A DNA stretch of 14,085 nucleotides from an uncultured Varibaculum sp. (lineage in GTDB: Bacteria > Actinomycetota > Actinomycetes > Actinomycetales > Actinomycetaceae), in contig CAMYAU010000032.1 of assembly GCA_947253735.1 (NCBI GenBank), positions 1 through 14,085 of the forward strand, in the 5' to 3' direction. The notes under the pieces were generated by a model. The model was not told where the DNA came from. It did no database searches and was given only the letters and a program-made list of their open reading frames with translations. The translations under genes were made by a program, and so were the position numbers. Of the stretch, positions 1 to 7,645 are shown in pieces. Numbering within the stretch: position 1 is the first letter of the stretch; every line of letters begins with the position of its first letter.

Positions 1-897
1 TCCCTGGTGGTGTTTTTGCTGATAAATCTGCTACCGGGGGATGTTACCGGGGTAATTTTAGGGGCGAATGCCGACCCGGAGTCGGTGGCGCAGCTCCGGG
101 TAGCTATGGGACTAGATCAGCCACTAATTTTACGCTATTTTAGCTGGTTATCAGGAATGATTCGTCTGGATCCCGGTAATTCGATTTTCACCGGGCAAGC
201 AATCGCCGAGCAACTTCCGCATCGGTTGGAAGCCACATTGTCACTGGTTTTCGGGGGGATGATCCTGGCTTTACTGCTGGCGATTCCCCTGGGAATGATG
301 GGGGCGCTGTGGCGTAACCGTAAGCGCGGGATCGTGGTTTCTGCCCTGAGCCAGCTGGGAATGGCCATTCCCGCATTTCTAGCGGGAATGCTGATAACCA
401 TCATTTTTGCGGTGAAACTGCAGGTTTTGCCGGCCAATGGCTATGTTTCTTTCCAGGAAGATCCGCTCCAATGGGCACGCTACCTATTCCTGCCGGTGCT
501 GTCGATAGCGATCGTGCAAGGATCGGTGCTAACCCGTTATACCCGTTCCGCTTTTATTGAAGTGATCAAACAGGATTATTTCCGCACGGCGAGGGCGATT
601 GGTTGGCGCTTTTCCGCGGCGCTCGTGCGTCACGGGGTGCGGAACGCATCTTTACAGGTAATCACGGTTTTGGGACTGCAACTTTCCACCCTGCTGGTGG
701 GAGCAATCGTGGTAGAACAGGTGTTTGCGATTCCCGGTTTGGGTACCTACCTAATCGCCGCGGTTGGGCAGCGAGACTTAACCGTGGTGCAAGCGGTGGT
801 AATGCTGCTAGTGGCGGCCGTCTTGGTGATTAATGCGCTGGTGGATGTGGTTTACCAGTTACTGGATCCAAGAATTCGGCAGGGGGTGGAACGGTGA
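1..897 (+). CDS. dppB: Peptide-type ABC transporter permease DppB, 5' partial
   Basis: Membrane permease of a DppB/OppB-family importer, which forms half of the channel for di- or oligopeptides (some relatives carry nickel). The reading frame is open from base 1, so the start codon lies before the window; the visible sequence begins in the first transmembrane helix just before the conserved NLLPGD motif, so perhaps about 20 residues are missing. Several hydrophobic helices follow. The permease (EAA) loop reads TARAIGWRFSAALVRHGVRN, matching the family pattern that contacts the ATPase. The C-terminus ends with the usual LLDPRIRQG. Its stop overlaps the GTG start of dppC (GTGA), indicating translational coupling. 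The family is clear; the substrate cannot be told from sequence, and no substrate-binding protein gene is in view. Confidence 0.9.
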   Translation, partial: SLVVFLLINLLPGDVTGVILGANADPESVAQLRVAMGLDQPLILRYFSWLSGMIRLDPGNSIFTGQAIAEQLPHRLEATLSLVFGGMILALLLAIPLGMMGALWRNRKRGIVVSALSQLGMAIPAFLAGMLITIIFAVKLQVLPANGYVSFQEDPLQWARYLFLPVLSIAIVQGSVLTRYTRSAFIEVIKQDYFRTARAIGWRFSAALVRHGVRNASLQVITVLGLQLSTLLVGAIVVEQVFAIPGLGTYLIAAVGQRDLTVVQAVVMLLVAAVLVINALVDVVYQLLDPRIRQGVER

Positions 898-1733
898 AAG
901 CACGCCAAAAAATATCGCTACGCCGCCACCCCAGCCTGTGGATGGGGATCGGGCTGGTCAGCCTCATAGTGCTGATGGGAATAGTCTCTTTCCTTTACCT
1001 GCCGTTCGATCCGACGGAAGTTAGTGAGCAGCGTTTAAGCGCGCCTTCCGCAACCCATATTTTCGGTACCGATGATTTTGGCCGCGACGTATTTTCTCGG
1101 ATGCTCTCCGGAGCAGGAATCTGCCTGTTAGTGGGGATAGTATCGGTAAGTATCGGTGCTCTTATCGGGGTTCCCCTGGGTATTTATGCTGCTCAGCGTG
1201 GAGGTTGGCCAGCAAAGATTATTGAACGCGGCCTGGACATTCTCTATGCTTTCCCCGCCCTGCTACTGGCGATTTTACTGGCGGCAGCACGCGGATCCGG
1301 GTCTACTTGGACCGCGATGGTGGCGATCGGGATTTCTTCGGTGCCTGCATTTGCCCGCAATATTCGCGCCGCTACCTTGGGGGTAATGTCGCAGGACTAT
1401 ATGGTGGCGGCTCGGGCGGCAGGTACCCCCCGGCATCGCTCAACCTTTACCCACGTGTTGCCCAATATTATGCCGACAATAATCGTGCAGGCATCGGTGA
1501 GCTTCGCCCTCGCGATTTTGGCGGAAGCCGCCCTATCCTATCTGGGGTTAGGAACCCGCCCGGACACTCCCACCTGGGGGTTGATGCTATTTGAAGCCCA
1601 AAAATCGCTACTGGTCAGTCCACAGTTAGCGCTGTGGCCAGCACTCGGGATCGCCCTGACGGTTCTCGGGTTCAACCTATTAGGGGACGGACTGCGCGAG
1701 GTGCTCGATCCGAAACTTCGGGAGCGGTCATGA
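894..1733 (+). CDS. dppC: Peptide-type ABC transporter permease DppC
   Basis: Second permease of the DppBCDF-type importer, 279 residues, a normal length. An N-terminal helix at about residues 15-40 is followed by the conserved segment HIFGTDDFGRDVFSRMLSGA (the GTDxxGRD motif of DppC/OppC). A core of about five further helices contains the EAA loop AARAAGTPRHRSTFTHVLPN. The C-terminus GDGLREVLDPKLRE is also typical. The GTG start at 894 overlaps the dppB stop as GTGA and is preceded by a purine-rich GGGGGTGGA stretch. The stop overlaps the ATG of dppD. Paired with DppB it would form a heterodimeric channel in the cytoplasmic membrane. The substrate is not determinable. Confidence 0.93.
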   Translation: MKARQKISLRRHPSLWMGIGLVSLIVLMGIVSFLYLPFDPTEVSEQRLSAPSATHIFGTDDFGRDVFSRMLSGAGICLLVGIVSVSIGALIGVPLGIYAAQRGGWPAKIIERGLDILYAFPALLLAILLAAARGSGSTWTAMVAIGISSVPAFARNIRAATLGVMSQDYMVAARAAGTPRHRSTFTHVLPNIMPTIIVQASVSFALAILAEAALSYLGLGTRPDTPTWGLMLFEAQKSLLVSPQLALWPALGIALTVLGFNLLGDGLREVLDPKLRERS

Positions 1734-2554
1734 AAGGACTAAAAGTAGATAACCTGCAGGTTTCCTTTGCAGGGCGCCCAGTTGTTAAAGGAATCAGCTT
1801 TGAAATTCCGCCCGGGGCACGAGTGGGACTGATTGGCGAATCCGGTTCCGGTAAATCGGTAACCGCGCTATCTCTGATGGGTCTACTCGGGGAGGATGCG
1901 AGGGTCTCCGGTTCTATTTCTCTTGACGGGCAAGAACTATTGTCGCTGGTAGATCGGCAGCTGGCACAGTTGCGGGGCGCAAAAATTGGGATGATTTTTC
2001 AAGAACCCATGACCGCCCTCGACCCCACGATGCGGGTAGGAAAACAGGTAGCCGAGGTGTTAGCGCTGCATCAACGGGGCAAGCGGGGCAAACGCGAGGA
2101 AGTAATAAAAATGCTGGAGAGGGTAGGGCTACCTGATCCGGAGCAAAGTGCGAGTGCTTTCCCCCATCAGCTGTCTGGAGGACAGCGCCAACGAGTGATG
2201 ATGGCGATGGCGCTAATAAATGCCCCCCAGCTGCTGATTTGCGACGAACCCACTACCGCTTTGGACGTTACGGTGCAGGCGAAAGTGCTGCGGCTTTTAG
2301 ATAAAGAACTGACGCGAGGCGGTTCGGCCTGCCTGTTTATCAGCCATGATTTAGCGGTGGTTAACCAGATCTGTGAATACCTATTAGTTATGTATAAGGG
2401 ACAAATCATTGAACGCGGCCCCCTCCGGCAAGTCTTGGAGCAGCCTCAGCACCCCTATACTCGCGGGCTGCTGGCAACTGCCGATATCGGGGCAGTAGCA
2501 CCCGGGCAGCCCTTACCTGTCCTCAGTGATTTCTTTAGGGGGAGCGATGAGTGA
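1730..2554 (+). CDS. dppD: Peptide-type ABC transporter ATP-binding protein DppD
   Basis: First ATPase of the importer, 274 residues from ATG 1730. I chose this start over an upstream in-frame one at 1634 because it overlaps the dppC stop as ATGA, has GGGAG (1720-1724) five bases upstream, and begins at the conserved domain edge. Walker A is GESGSGKS (residues 36-43), the Q-loop is in FQEPMTALDP, the signature is LSGGQRQR, Walker B is LLICDEPTTALD, and the switch histidine is in FISHDLAVV. The oligopeptide-transporter C-terminal motif HPYTRGLL is present, but the tail after it is short: family members are often about 320-340 residues, so much of the C-terminal regulatory extension is missing. 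It overlaps dppF by 8 bases. Confidence 0.93.
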   Translation: MKGLKVDNLQVSFAGRPVVKGISFEIPPGARVGLIGESGSGKSVTALSLMGLLGEDARVSGSISLDGQELLSLVDRQLAQLRGAKIGMIFQEPMTALDPTMRVGKQVAEVLALHQRGKRGKREEVIKMLERVGLPDPEQSASAFPHQLSGGQRQRVMMAMALINAPQLLICDEPTTALDVTVQAKVLRLLDKELTRGGSACLFISHDLAVVNQICEYLLVMYKGQIIERGPLRQVLEQPQHPYTRGLLATADIGAVAPGQPLPVLSDFFRGSDE

Positions 2555-3347
2555 GCAAGTAATATTTCGCGCCCAAAATTTAGTGAAAATTTATCCTCGA
2601 TCTTCCGGACAGGTACGGGCGGTAGCGGGAGTAAACCTGGAGATTAACGCCGGTGAGCGCCTGGGAATCGTAGGCGAATCCGGCTCCGGTAAATCCACCC
2701 TGGTGCGGATGCTTTGCGGCCTGTCTCGTCCTACCAGCGGGGAAATCAGGTTTGCGGGGCAAAAGATTACCGGGCTAAAAGAAAAACAGTTAGGAAATCT
2801 GCGTTCCCGAGTACAAATTGTGTTTCAAGATCCTCTCAGTTCCCTAGATCCCCGGATGCGGGTGGGAAAGATAATTACAGAACCGCTGCGTTCCCCGTGG
2901 GTGCACGGGCGGGAAGGGGTACCTACCGATATTCCCGCACGCTTAGAGGAAGTACTGGCAGAAGTAGGTTTAAGTAGCGAGGACGCCGATAAATATCCGC
3001 ATCAATTTTCGGGGGGACAGCGGCAACGGATCGCTTTGGCTCGCGCTCTATCCGCCCGTCCTGACGTGCTAATAGCTGATGAAGCGGTTTCCGCCCTGGA
3101 TGTTTCGGTGCGCGCCCAAGTTTTGAATCTGATTATGCAGGTAGCACAGCGAGATAACTTGACCTTACTGTTTGTTAGCCATGACCTGGCGGTGGTGCGC
3201 CACCTGTGTCAGCGGGTAGTGGTAATGAGCGAAGGTAAAATCGTGGAGACCGGCCCGGTTGAGCAGGTATTTTCTGATCCGCAGCAGGACTACACTCGCG
3301 AACTAATCTCTGCTGCCTTGCATCTACCGGTAACTCTGGGAAAGTAA
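2547..3347 (+). CDS. dppF: Peptide-type ABC transporter ATP-binding protein DppF
   Basis: Second ATPase of the importer, 266 residues from ATG 2547, which follows a strong AGGGGGAG ribosome-binding site. An in-frame alternative at 2526 is less likely because it would precede that site. Walker A is GESGSGKST, the Q-loop region reads VFQDPLSSLDPRMRV (the 'SSLDPR' form typical of DppF/OppF), the signature is FSGGQRQR, Walker B is VLIADEAVSALD, and the H-loop is FVSHDLAVVRHLC. A glutamate-alanine replaces the usual glutamate-proline after the Walker B aspartate (DEAVSALD), which is common in DppF. The C-terminus is short, ending soon after the DYTRELI motif. It is the last gene of the transporter operon; no clear hairpin terminator follows. 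Confidence 0.92.
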   Translation: MSEQVIFRAQNLVKIYPRSSGQVRAVAGVNLEINAGERLGIVGESGSGKSTLVRMLCGLSRPTSGEIRFAGQKITGLKEKQLGNLRSRVQIVFQDPLSSLDPRMRVGKIITEPLRSPWVHGREGVPTDIPARLEEVLAEVGLSSEDADKYPHQFSGGQRQRIALARALSARPDVLIADEAVSALDVSVRAQVLNLIMQVAQRDNLTLLFVSHDLAVVRHLCQRVVVMSEGKIVETGPVEQVFSDPQQDYTRELISAALHLPVTLGK

Positions 3348-3361
3348 AAAGCATTTAGAAT

Positions 3362-3410
3362 CTGGAGATAAAAAATTGGTCTGCCGCTAGAATCGGCGCG
3401 TTATCCCCAG
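3362..3410. promoter_or_regulatory. Inverted pair of degenerate DnaA-box-like sites in the dnaN leader
   Basis: CTGGAGATAA at 3362-3371 and TTATCCCCAG at 3401-3410 form an inverted repeat (9 of 10 positions) separated by 29 bases. TTATCCCCA differs from the classical DnaA box TTATCCACA at one position; the other arm, read on the - strand, is TTATCTCCA, with two differences. They lie upstream of the TATAAT of the dnaN promoter, where DnaA-bound sites are common in bacteria. Two degenerate sites alone do not make an origin. DnaA binding is inference. Confidence 0.4.
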
Positions 3411-3424
3411 TTTTGACCACTTTA

Positions 3425-3453
3425 GTGCTAATCGGGGAGCGAAACCCTATAAT
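3425..3453 (+). promoter_or_regulatory. Candidate dnaN promoter
   Basis: A perfect -10 hexamer TATAAT lies at 3448-3453, about 97 bases before the dnaN start. The matching -35 position with a 17-base spacer (3425-3430, GTGCTA) is a poor match to TTGACA. A TTGACC at 3413-3418 is too far upstream to pair with it. The promoter would drive dnaN-recF-dciA and leave an untranslated leader of about 90 bases. Confidence 0.45.
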
Positions 3454-3550
3454 GGGAGACTGGAACAAATGATTCAGACCGGTTTTCGCCGGCTGGATTT
3501 TGCAGATATCGCGCCATAAACCATGGTCAAGAAGATAAAAGGGGCAGCGC

Positions 3551-4684
3551 ATGAAGTTCGTAGTCGAGCGTGACATTTTCGAGGAAGCGATCAGTTGGAC
3601 CGCTCGCACTTTGCCGACCCGTCCAGCAGTGGCCGTATTAGGTGGGGTGTGGATGAGTGCCAAGGCCGGTATCGTCACTCTGTCCAGCTTTGACTATGAA
3701 GTTTCTTCCCGGAACCAGTTTGAGGCCGATGTGGAGTCAGAAGGCGAAGTCTTGGTTTCCGGAAAAATGGTGGCGAATATTTGTAAACAGCTTCCGAAGA
3801 AGCCGGTGACTGTCGAGATGGAGGGGGGCAAGGTGATAATTTCTTGCGGCGCCTCCAGTTTCCAATTGGCGATAATGCCCCTCGATGATTATCCGGCACT
3901 ACCAGAAGTCCCCGAGGCGATCGGAGATATAGACTCCGGCGAGTTTGCCCGGGCGGTTGCCCAGGTTTCTCGCGCGGCCTCCTCTGATGAAGCTGTACCC
4001 CTATTAGCTACGGTTCGACTAGAACTATCAGATTCGCATCTGAACCTAATGGCTACCGACCGGTATCGTCTGGCAGTACGGGTAATGGATTGGCAGCCGA
4101 AACAAACTGATTTTTCTGCAGATGCACTGGTAAAGTCGCGGATTCTTTCCGAAATGGCCAAGGCGCTCTCGGGCTCTGGGGAGATTCATCTCGGTCTGGA
4201 AAACTCGCCCGAAGGGGGAGCGATTATCGCCCTCGAAGCCGGAGGGCGAAAGATTACCTCCCAGCTAACCGAAGGTGATTATCCTCCAGTAACCAGCTTG
4301 TTCCCCAAGGAAGCACCGATTAAAGCAGTTATTCGCCGCGAAGAACTAGAACAAGCCATCAAGCGCGTTTCTTTGGTTACTGATCGCAGCGCCCAGATTC
4401 GGATGAACTTCGCGGACGGTAACCTCACTTTAGAGGCCGGGCAAGGCAATGATGCGCAGGCGCATGAAGAAATGACTTGCACTTTTATTGCCGATGAACC
4501 GATGATGATTGTATTTGACTCTCAATACTTATTGGATGGTTTGGGCGCCTTGGATTCCGACTATGTGCGGATGTCCTTTACTCACCCCACTAAACCGGCG
4601 GTGATCACCGGGCAAGAAGAACTCGATGGGGATGACTCTCAAGAGTTCCGTTACCTGTTGATGCCGATTCGCTATTCCGCTTAG
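3551..4684 (+). CDS. dnaN: DNA polymerase III sliding clamp, beta subunit
   Basis: Ring-shaped processivity clamp that encircles DNA and tethers polymerase III and other replication and repair proteins. At 377 residues it has the normal length for three clamp folds of about 120 residues each. Seen directly: the N-terminus MKFVVERDIF, the DDYPALPE segment at residues 112-119, the MATDRYRLAVR motif starting at residue 167 in domain 2, and the C-terminal YLLMPIR motif that forms part of the partner-binding pocket. It is preceded by AAGGGG, a purine-rich ribosome-binding site ending about 6 bases before the ATG. Followed after 26 bases by recF, the conserved order. Unusually, its upstream neighbour is a peptide transporter and not dnaA. 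Confidence 0.97.
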   Translation: MKFVVERDIFEEAISWTARTLPTRPAVAVLGGVWMSAKAGIVTLSSFDYEVSSRNQFEADVESEGEVLVSGKMVANICKQLPKKPVTVEMEGGKVIISCGASSFQLAIMPLDDYPALPEVPEAIGDIDSGEFARAVAQVSRAASSDEAVPLLATVRLELSDSHLNLMATDRYRLAVRVMDWQPKQTDFSADALVKSRILSEMAKALSGSGEIHLGLENSPEGGAIIALEAGGRKITSQLTEGDYPPVTSLFPKEAPIKAVIRREELEQAIKRVSLVTDRSAQIRMNFADGNLTLEAGQGNDAQAHEEMTCTFIADEPMMIVFDSQYLLDGLGALDSDYVRMSFTHPTKPAVITGQEELDGDDSQEFRYLLMPIRYSA

Positions 4685-4710
4685 CGGTAGGGTAGGGCGC
4701 GCCCAAAGCA

Positions 4711-6039
4711 ATGTATATTTCCGGTATTGCCCTTAACGATTACCGCAGTTTTCATCACTGCGTGGTGCAGTTATCACCGGGGGTAAATATCCTGGTTGGC
4801 CCGAACGGCCAAGGTAAAACCAATTTTGTAGAGGCCATCGGGTATTTAACGAACTTCCATTCCCATCGCGCTAGTTCAGACGGAGCGCTGGTTCGTTTCG
4901 CGCCACAGTCTGCAGCACTGGCGCAGCGCGGAAGTCTGGAACCGGTAGGCGACCAGGATCAAGATATAGAACTTTCGGATACCTCGGCGGGTAATAATGC
5001 TGCTACTGACACTGCCGCAGTAGCAGTCATTCGAGTGAAAGCTCATTTCCGAGAGCGCGAAGTGCAGCTTGACCTGGAGATAGGTTCTGGGAGGGCAAAT
5101 CGCGCGCGTCTGGCGCGCACCCCTGTGCCTCTAAAACAGGTACGCGGCTTGGTGGTCACCACCATGTTCGCGCCCGAAGATTTAGATATTTTACAGGGCG
5201 ATCCTGCAGCTAGACGTCGTTTTCTGGATGATTTATTGGTGCAACTGTGGCCAGTAGAGGCCGGCACGATTAGCCAGCATCAAAAGATCTTGCGGCAGCG
5301 AGGGGCCTTGTTGAAGCAGGCAGCGAAAAAGAAGCGTCGGGGGGCAGATCTTTCTCTAGAGCTTTCTACCCTTGACGTTTGGGATAAGCAGTTATCGCAG
5401 GTGGGTGCCCGACTGATCGCAGGTAGAGTCCGGGCCTTGCAGGCACTTACTCCCCACGCGGCTCAGGCTTACCTGCTAGTTTTAGGGGAAGAACATTTGG
5501 CGAACTCTTCCCAGACCTTGGGATTATCTTATGTGCCTTCCTTTGCTCCCCCTACTGACCTAACCGATCCGCAGGCAGTTGCGCGCGCTCTGCAAGAAAC
5601 TTTCGCTGCCCGCCGTGAAGAAGAACTCACTCGCGGAGTGAACCTGGCGGGCGCGCACCGTGACGATTTAGCGGTGATGCTAGATACCTTGCCGGTGAAA
5701 GGCTTTGCTTCCCACGGGGAAACCTGGAGCGCCGCCTTGGCTCTACGCCTGGGACAGTTTGAGCTGTTAAGGCAGGTGGGGGAAACTCCTATCCTGATTT
5801 TGGATGACGTATTCGCTGAGTTAGATCCCTCGCGGCGGGCCGCTTTGCTCGACTTTATGAGCCGTGCTGATCAGGTGGTGATTACCGCTACTAGCCGCAA
5901 AGATTTGCCTACCGAAATCGAGGGGCATTTTTTTGATGTTCTGCGCGGACCTAAGGGAACCTCTATTAGGTCCGAAAATAATTCGGTACCCGAAGTTACC
6001 AATCCGTCCTCAGAAAATAGCAGCTCGGATAGGTTATGA
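4711..6039 (+). CDS. recF: DNA replication and repair protein RecF
   Basis: SMC-like ATPase that binds gapped DNA and helps load RecA at single-strand gaps, working with RecO and RecR. Seen: Walker A GPNGQGKT (residues 30-37), the conserved GAHRDD segment (HRDD from residue 316), the SHGETWS signature-type motif (from residue 334), and Walker B ILILDDVFAELD (aspartates 365-366). At 442 residues it is longer than common RecF proteins (about 360-400). The extra length is an acidic, low-complexity insertion around residues 74-103 after the first DNA-binding segment, and a serine/asparagine-rich tail of about 25 residues. The upstream ribosome-binding site is weak (AGGG near 4693). The stop overlaps the dciA start as ATGA. 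Confidence 0.96.
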   Translation: MYISGIALNDYRSFHHCVVQLSPGVNILVGPNGQGKTNFVEAIGYLTNFHSHRASSDGALVRFAPQSAALAQRGSLEPVGDQDQDIELSDTSAGNNAATDTAAVAVIRVKAHFREREVQLDLEIGSGRANRARLARTPVPLKQVRGLVVTTMFAPEDLDILQGDPAARRRFLDDLLVQLWPVEAGTISQHQKILRQRGALLKQAAKKKRRGADLSLELSTLDVWDKQLSQVGARLIAGRVRALQALTPHAAQAYLLVLGEEHLANSSQTLGLSYVPSFAPPTDLTDPQAVARALQETFAARREEELTRGVNLAGAHRDDLAVMLDTLPVKGFASHGETWSAALALRLGQFELLRQVGETPILILDDVFAELDPSRRAALLDFMSRADQVVITATSRKDLPTEIEGHFFDVLRGPKGTSIRSENNSVPEVTNPSSENSSSDRL

Positions 6040-6704
6040 CTGAACAGCCGGAGGGAGCCCCCACCTACACCCAGCAGTTACTGCGCGCCGCCCAAGAACA
6101 TGCTTTCTCTCAAGGGCTGATGCGAATGTCTGCCAGTGAGCTGCGGCGTTACCGGGGAAGACGCAATTGGGATGGGATAGTTTCCCCCACTATTTCCGAA
6201 GACGCATACCCGGTTGACATGGGTGAGATTTCCTTGGGGAGAGTTAAAGCTATTAATGATAGTTATGCCCGCGACCGAGTTCCCGGATTAGCGCAGTTAC
6301 AGCCCTCCCCCGGATTGGCCGGCGGGGGTAACGGCGGCAGATGGTCGCGGCGAGAACCGCGTAGCCTAGGGGCAGTTTGGAAAACCTATGTGCGAAATTT
6401 TGGGTTAGGAAAGCTGCTTGACGAAGGCAAACTGAAAGCTAATTGGGAACAAATTGTTGGTAGCCAGGTGGCTCAACATGCGCAAATCGAATCGATTAAA
6501 GATGGGGATGTGGTGGTGCGTTGCGACTCCACCCGTTGGGCCAGCGAGTTGCGTAATCTGATTCCCCAACTAATGGGGCTAATTGAGGATCATGCGGGTG
6601 CGGTAGTGATTAAACGCTTGATTGTGTTGGGGCCGAAAGCTCCCTCATGGAAATATGGTCCCCGTTCGGTAAAAGGGCGCGGCCCGCGCGATACCTATGG
6701 TTGA
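6036..6704 (+). CDS. dciA: DciA-family (DUF721) replication protein
   Basis: Member of the DUF721/DciA family. DciA is the ancestral partner that helps load the replicative helicase DnaB in bacteria lacking DnaC. The 222-residue protein has an N-terminal half rich in arginine and glycine, likely disordered, and a C-terminal DUF721 domain from about residue 108: a helix around GAVWKTYVRNFGLG, the W-x-x-IVG motif (NWEQIVGSQVAQHA), and the VVVRCDSTRWASELRNLIP segment. The recF-dciA-gyrB neighbourhood is standard in actinobacteria, which supports the call. The start overlaps the recF stop by 4 bases; the end overlaps the methyltransferase start by 8. The role in this organism is inferred from the family. 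Confidence 0.88.
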   Translation: MTEQPEGAPTYTQQLLRAAQEHAFSQGLMRMSASELRRYRGRRNWDGIVSPTISEDAYPVDMGEISLGRVKAINDSYARDRVPGLAQLQPSPGLAGGGNGGRWSRREPRSLGAVWKTYVRNFGLGKLLDEGKLKANWEQIVGSQVAQHAQIESIKDGDVVVRCDSTRWASELRNLIPQLMGLIEDHAGAVVIKRLIVLGPKAPSWKYGPRSVKGRGPRDTYG

Positions 6705-7488
6705 TTTAGGTCCGCCTCCCGGAACGGTCACTGATAAGCAGCAGGTAGGCGGGGCTGCCAGCGGGGGAAATCCCTATACTTTGGCCGGGACAGATTACGA
6801 ACGTTATCGCCCCACCTATCTACCTGCAGCCGTAAACGCGGCGCTATCTGGATTAAGAAATCCCCAAGTATTAGATGTAGGTGCCGGTAGCGGCAAATTT
6901 ACCCGGGTTTTAGCGGCACAGGGAATAAAGGTTAGTGCCCTGGAGCCCGCGGCGAGCATGCGGAAAATGTTCCGCGAATCCCTCCCAAAAATTCCTCTTT
7001 ATGAAGGGAAAGCCGAGGACGTGGCAGAGTTATTTGCGCCTGAAACTTTCGATGCACTCTGCTTTGCGCAATCCTGGCACTGGGTAGATAAAGAGGCGGC
7101 GTGCGTTGCCGCAGCCAAAGTGTTGAAACCTGGCGGACGCCTAGTAATCATTTACAACCAGATGAACGTGTCTTTCCCCTGGGTAAAGCGACTTTCAAGG
7201 GTGATGCGTTCCGGGGATGTACATCACCCGGATCGGGTACCGCAAGTGGGAAAGCAGTTCGCTACCCCGCAGCTAAAACTTTTCCAATGGGGAACATCTT
7301 TACCGGTAGCAGCCCTCTTCGCCTTGGCTAAGACGCGCTCTTCCTATCTGAAAGCGAGTGAGCGAGGAAAACAGCATATGCAGGCAAACCTGCAATCTTA
7401 TTTGTGGGGTGATTTGGATTTAAACCCCCACCAAACTGTTACTTTGCCTTATTACACCCTGGTGTGGATCGCCCCAAAAATTAGTTAG
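6697..7488 (+). CDS. Class I SAM-dependent methyltransferase, substrate unknown
   Basis: A 263-residue protein with the Rossmann-type methyltransferase fold of the Methyltransf_11 group. Motif I is VLDVGAGSGKF (residues 58-68), and the acidic residue ending strand 2 is Glu83 (SALEPAASM). A SWHWVDKEAA segment corresponds to the motif after strand 4, and LKPGGRLVII is the strand-5 motif. The DYERYRPTY stretch near residue 33 is frequent in this group of small-molecule methyltransferases. The first 25 residues look disordered. The ATG lies within the end of dciA (8-base overlap), so it is probably co-transcribed with dnaN-recF-dciA. No residues indicate the substrate; a tRNA or rRNA target is less likely than a small molecule, but this is not settled. 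Confidence 0.85.
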   Translation: MVDLGPPPGTVTDKQQVGGAASGGNPYTLAGTDYERYRPTYLPAAVNAALSGLRNPQVLDVGAGSGKFTRVLAAQGIKVSALEPAASMRKMFRESLPKIPLYEGKAEDVAELFAPETFDALCFAQSWHWVDKEAACVAAAKVLKPGGRLVIIYNQMNVSFPWVKRLSRVMRSGDVHHPDRVPQVGKQFATPQLKLFQWGTSLPVAALFALAKTRSSYLKASERGKQHMQANLQSYLWGDLDLNPHQTVTLPYYTLVWIAPKIS

Positions 7489-7549
7489 TTATTAGTATTT
7501 TCGCAGTTAGAACAGTTTTTCTGGTGCGTTTCTTTCTGTCGCGAGCATT

Positions 7550-7604
7550 GTTAACTAAGAATTAACGCAATCGTCAGGGCAGCGTTAACTTCTTGTCTTA
7601 TTTT
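7550..7604. promoter_or_regulatory. PHO-box-like direct repeats and candidate pstS promoter
   Basis: Three related units lie upstream of pstS: GTTAACTAAGA (7550-7560), ATTAACGCAAT (7561-7571, immediately adjacent, 11-base spacing) and GTTAACTTCTT (7584-7594). TTAAC-type units repeated every 11 bases resemble PhoP-family binding sites (Bacillus TTAACA repeats, Streptomyces GTTCACC repeats). A possible -10, TATTTT, lies at 7599-7604, so the last unit would sit near the -35 position, as expected for an activated promoter. I infer binding by the RegX3 protein encoded downstream. The -10 assignment is weak. Confidence 0.6.
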
Positions 7605-7645
7605 GCAAGTGTCAATGAAAAATCTAAAAGAATCGAAGGAAAGAC

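Noticed and set aside
1634..1729. Longer DppD reaching back into dppC
   Set aside because: The added residues are an out-of-frame reading of dppC; ATG 1730 has a ribosome-binding site and the usual ATGA overlap.
3348..3550. Chromosomal origin between dppF and dnaN
   Set aside because: Only two degenerate DnaA-box-like sites and no AT-rich unwinding region are visible, so the gap does not look like a working origin.
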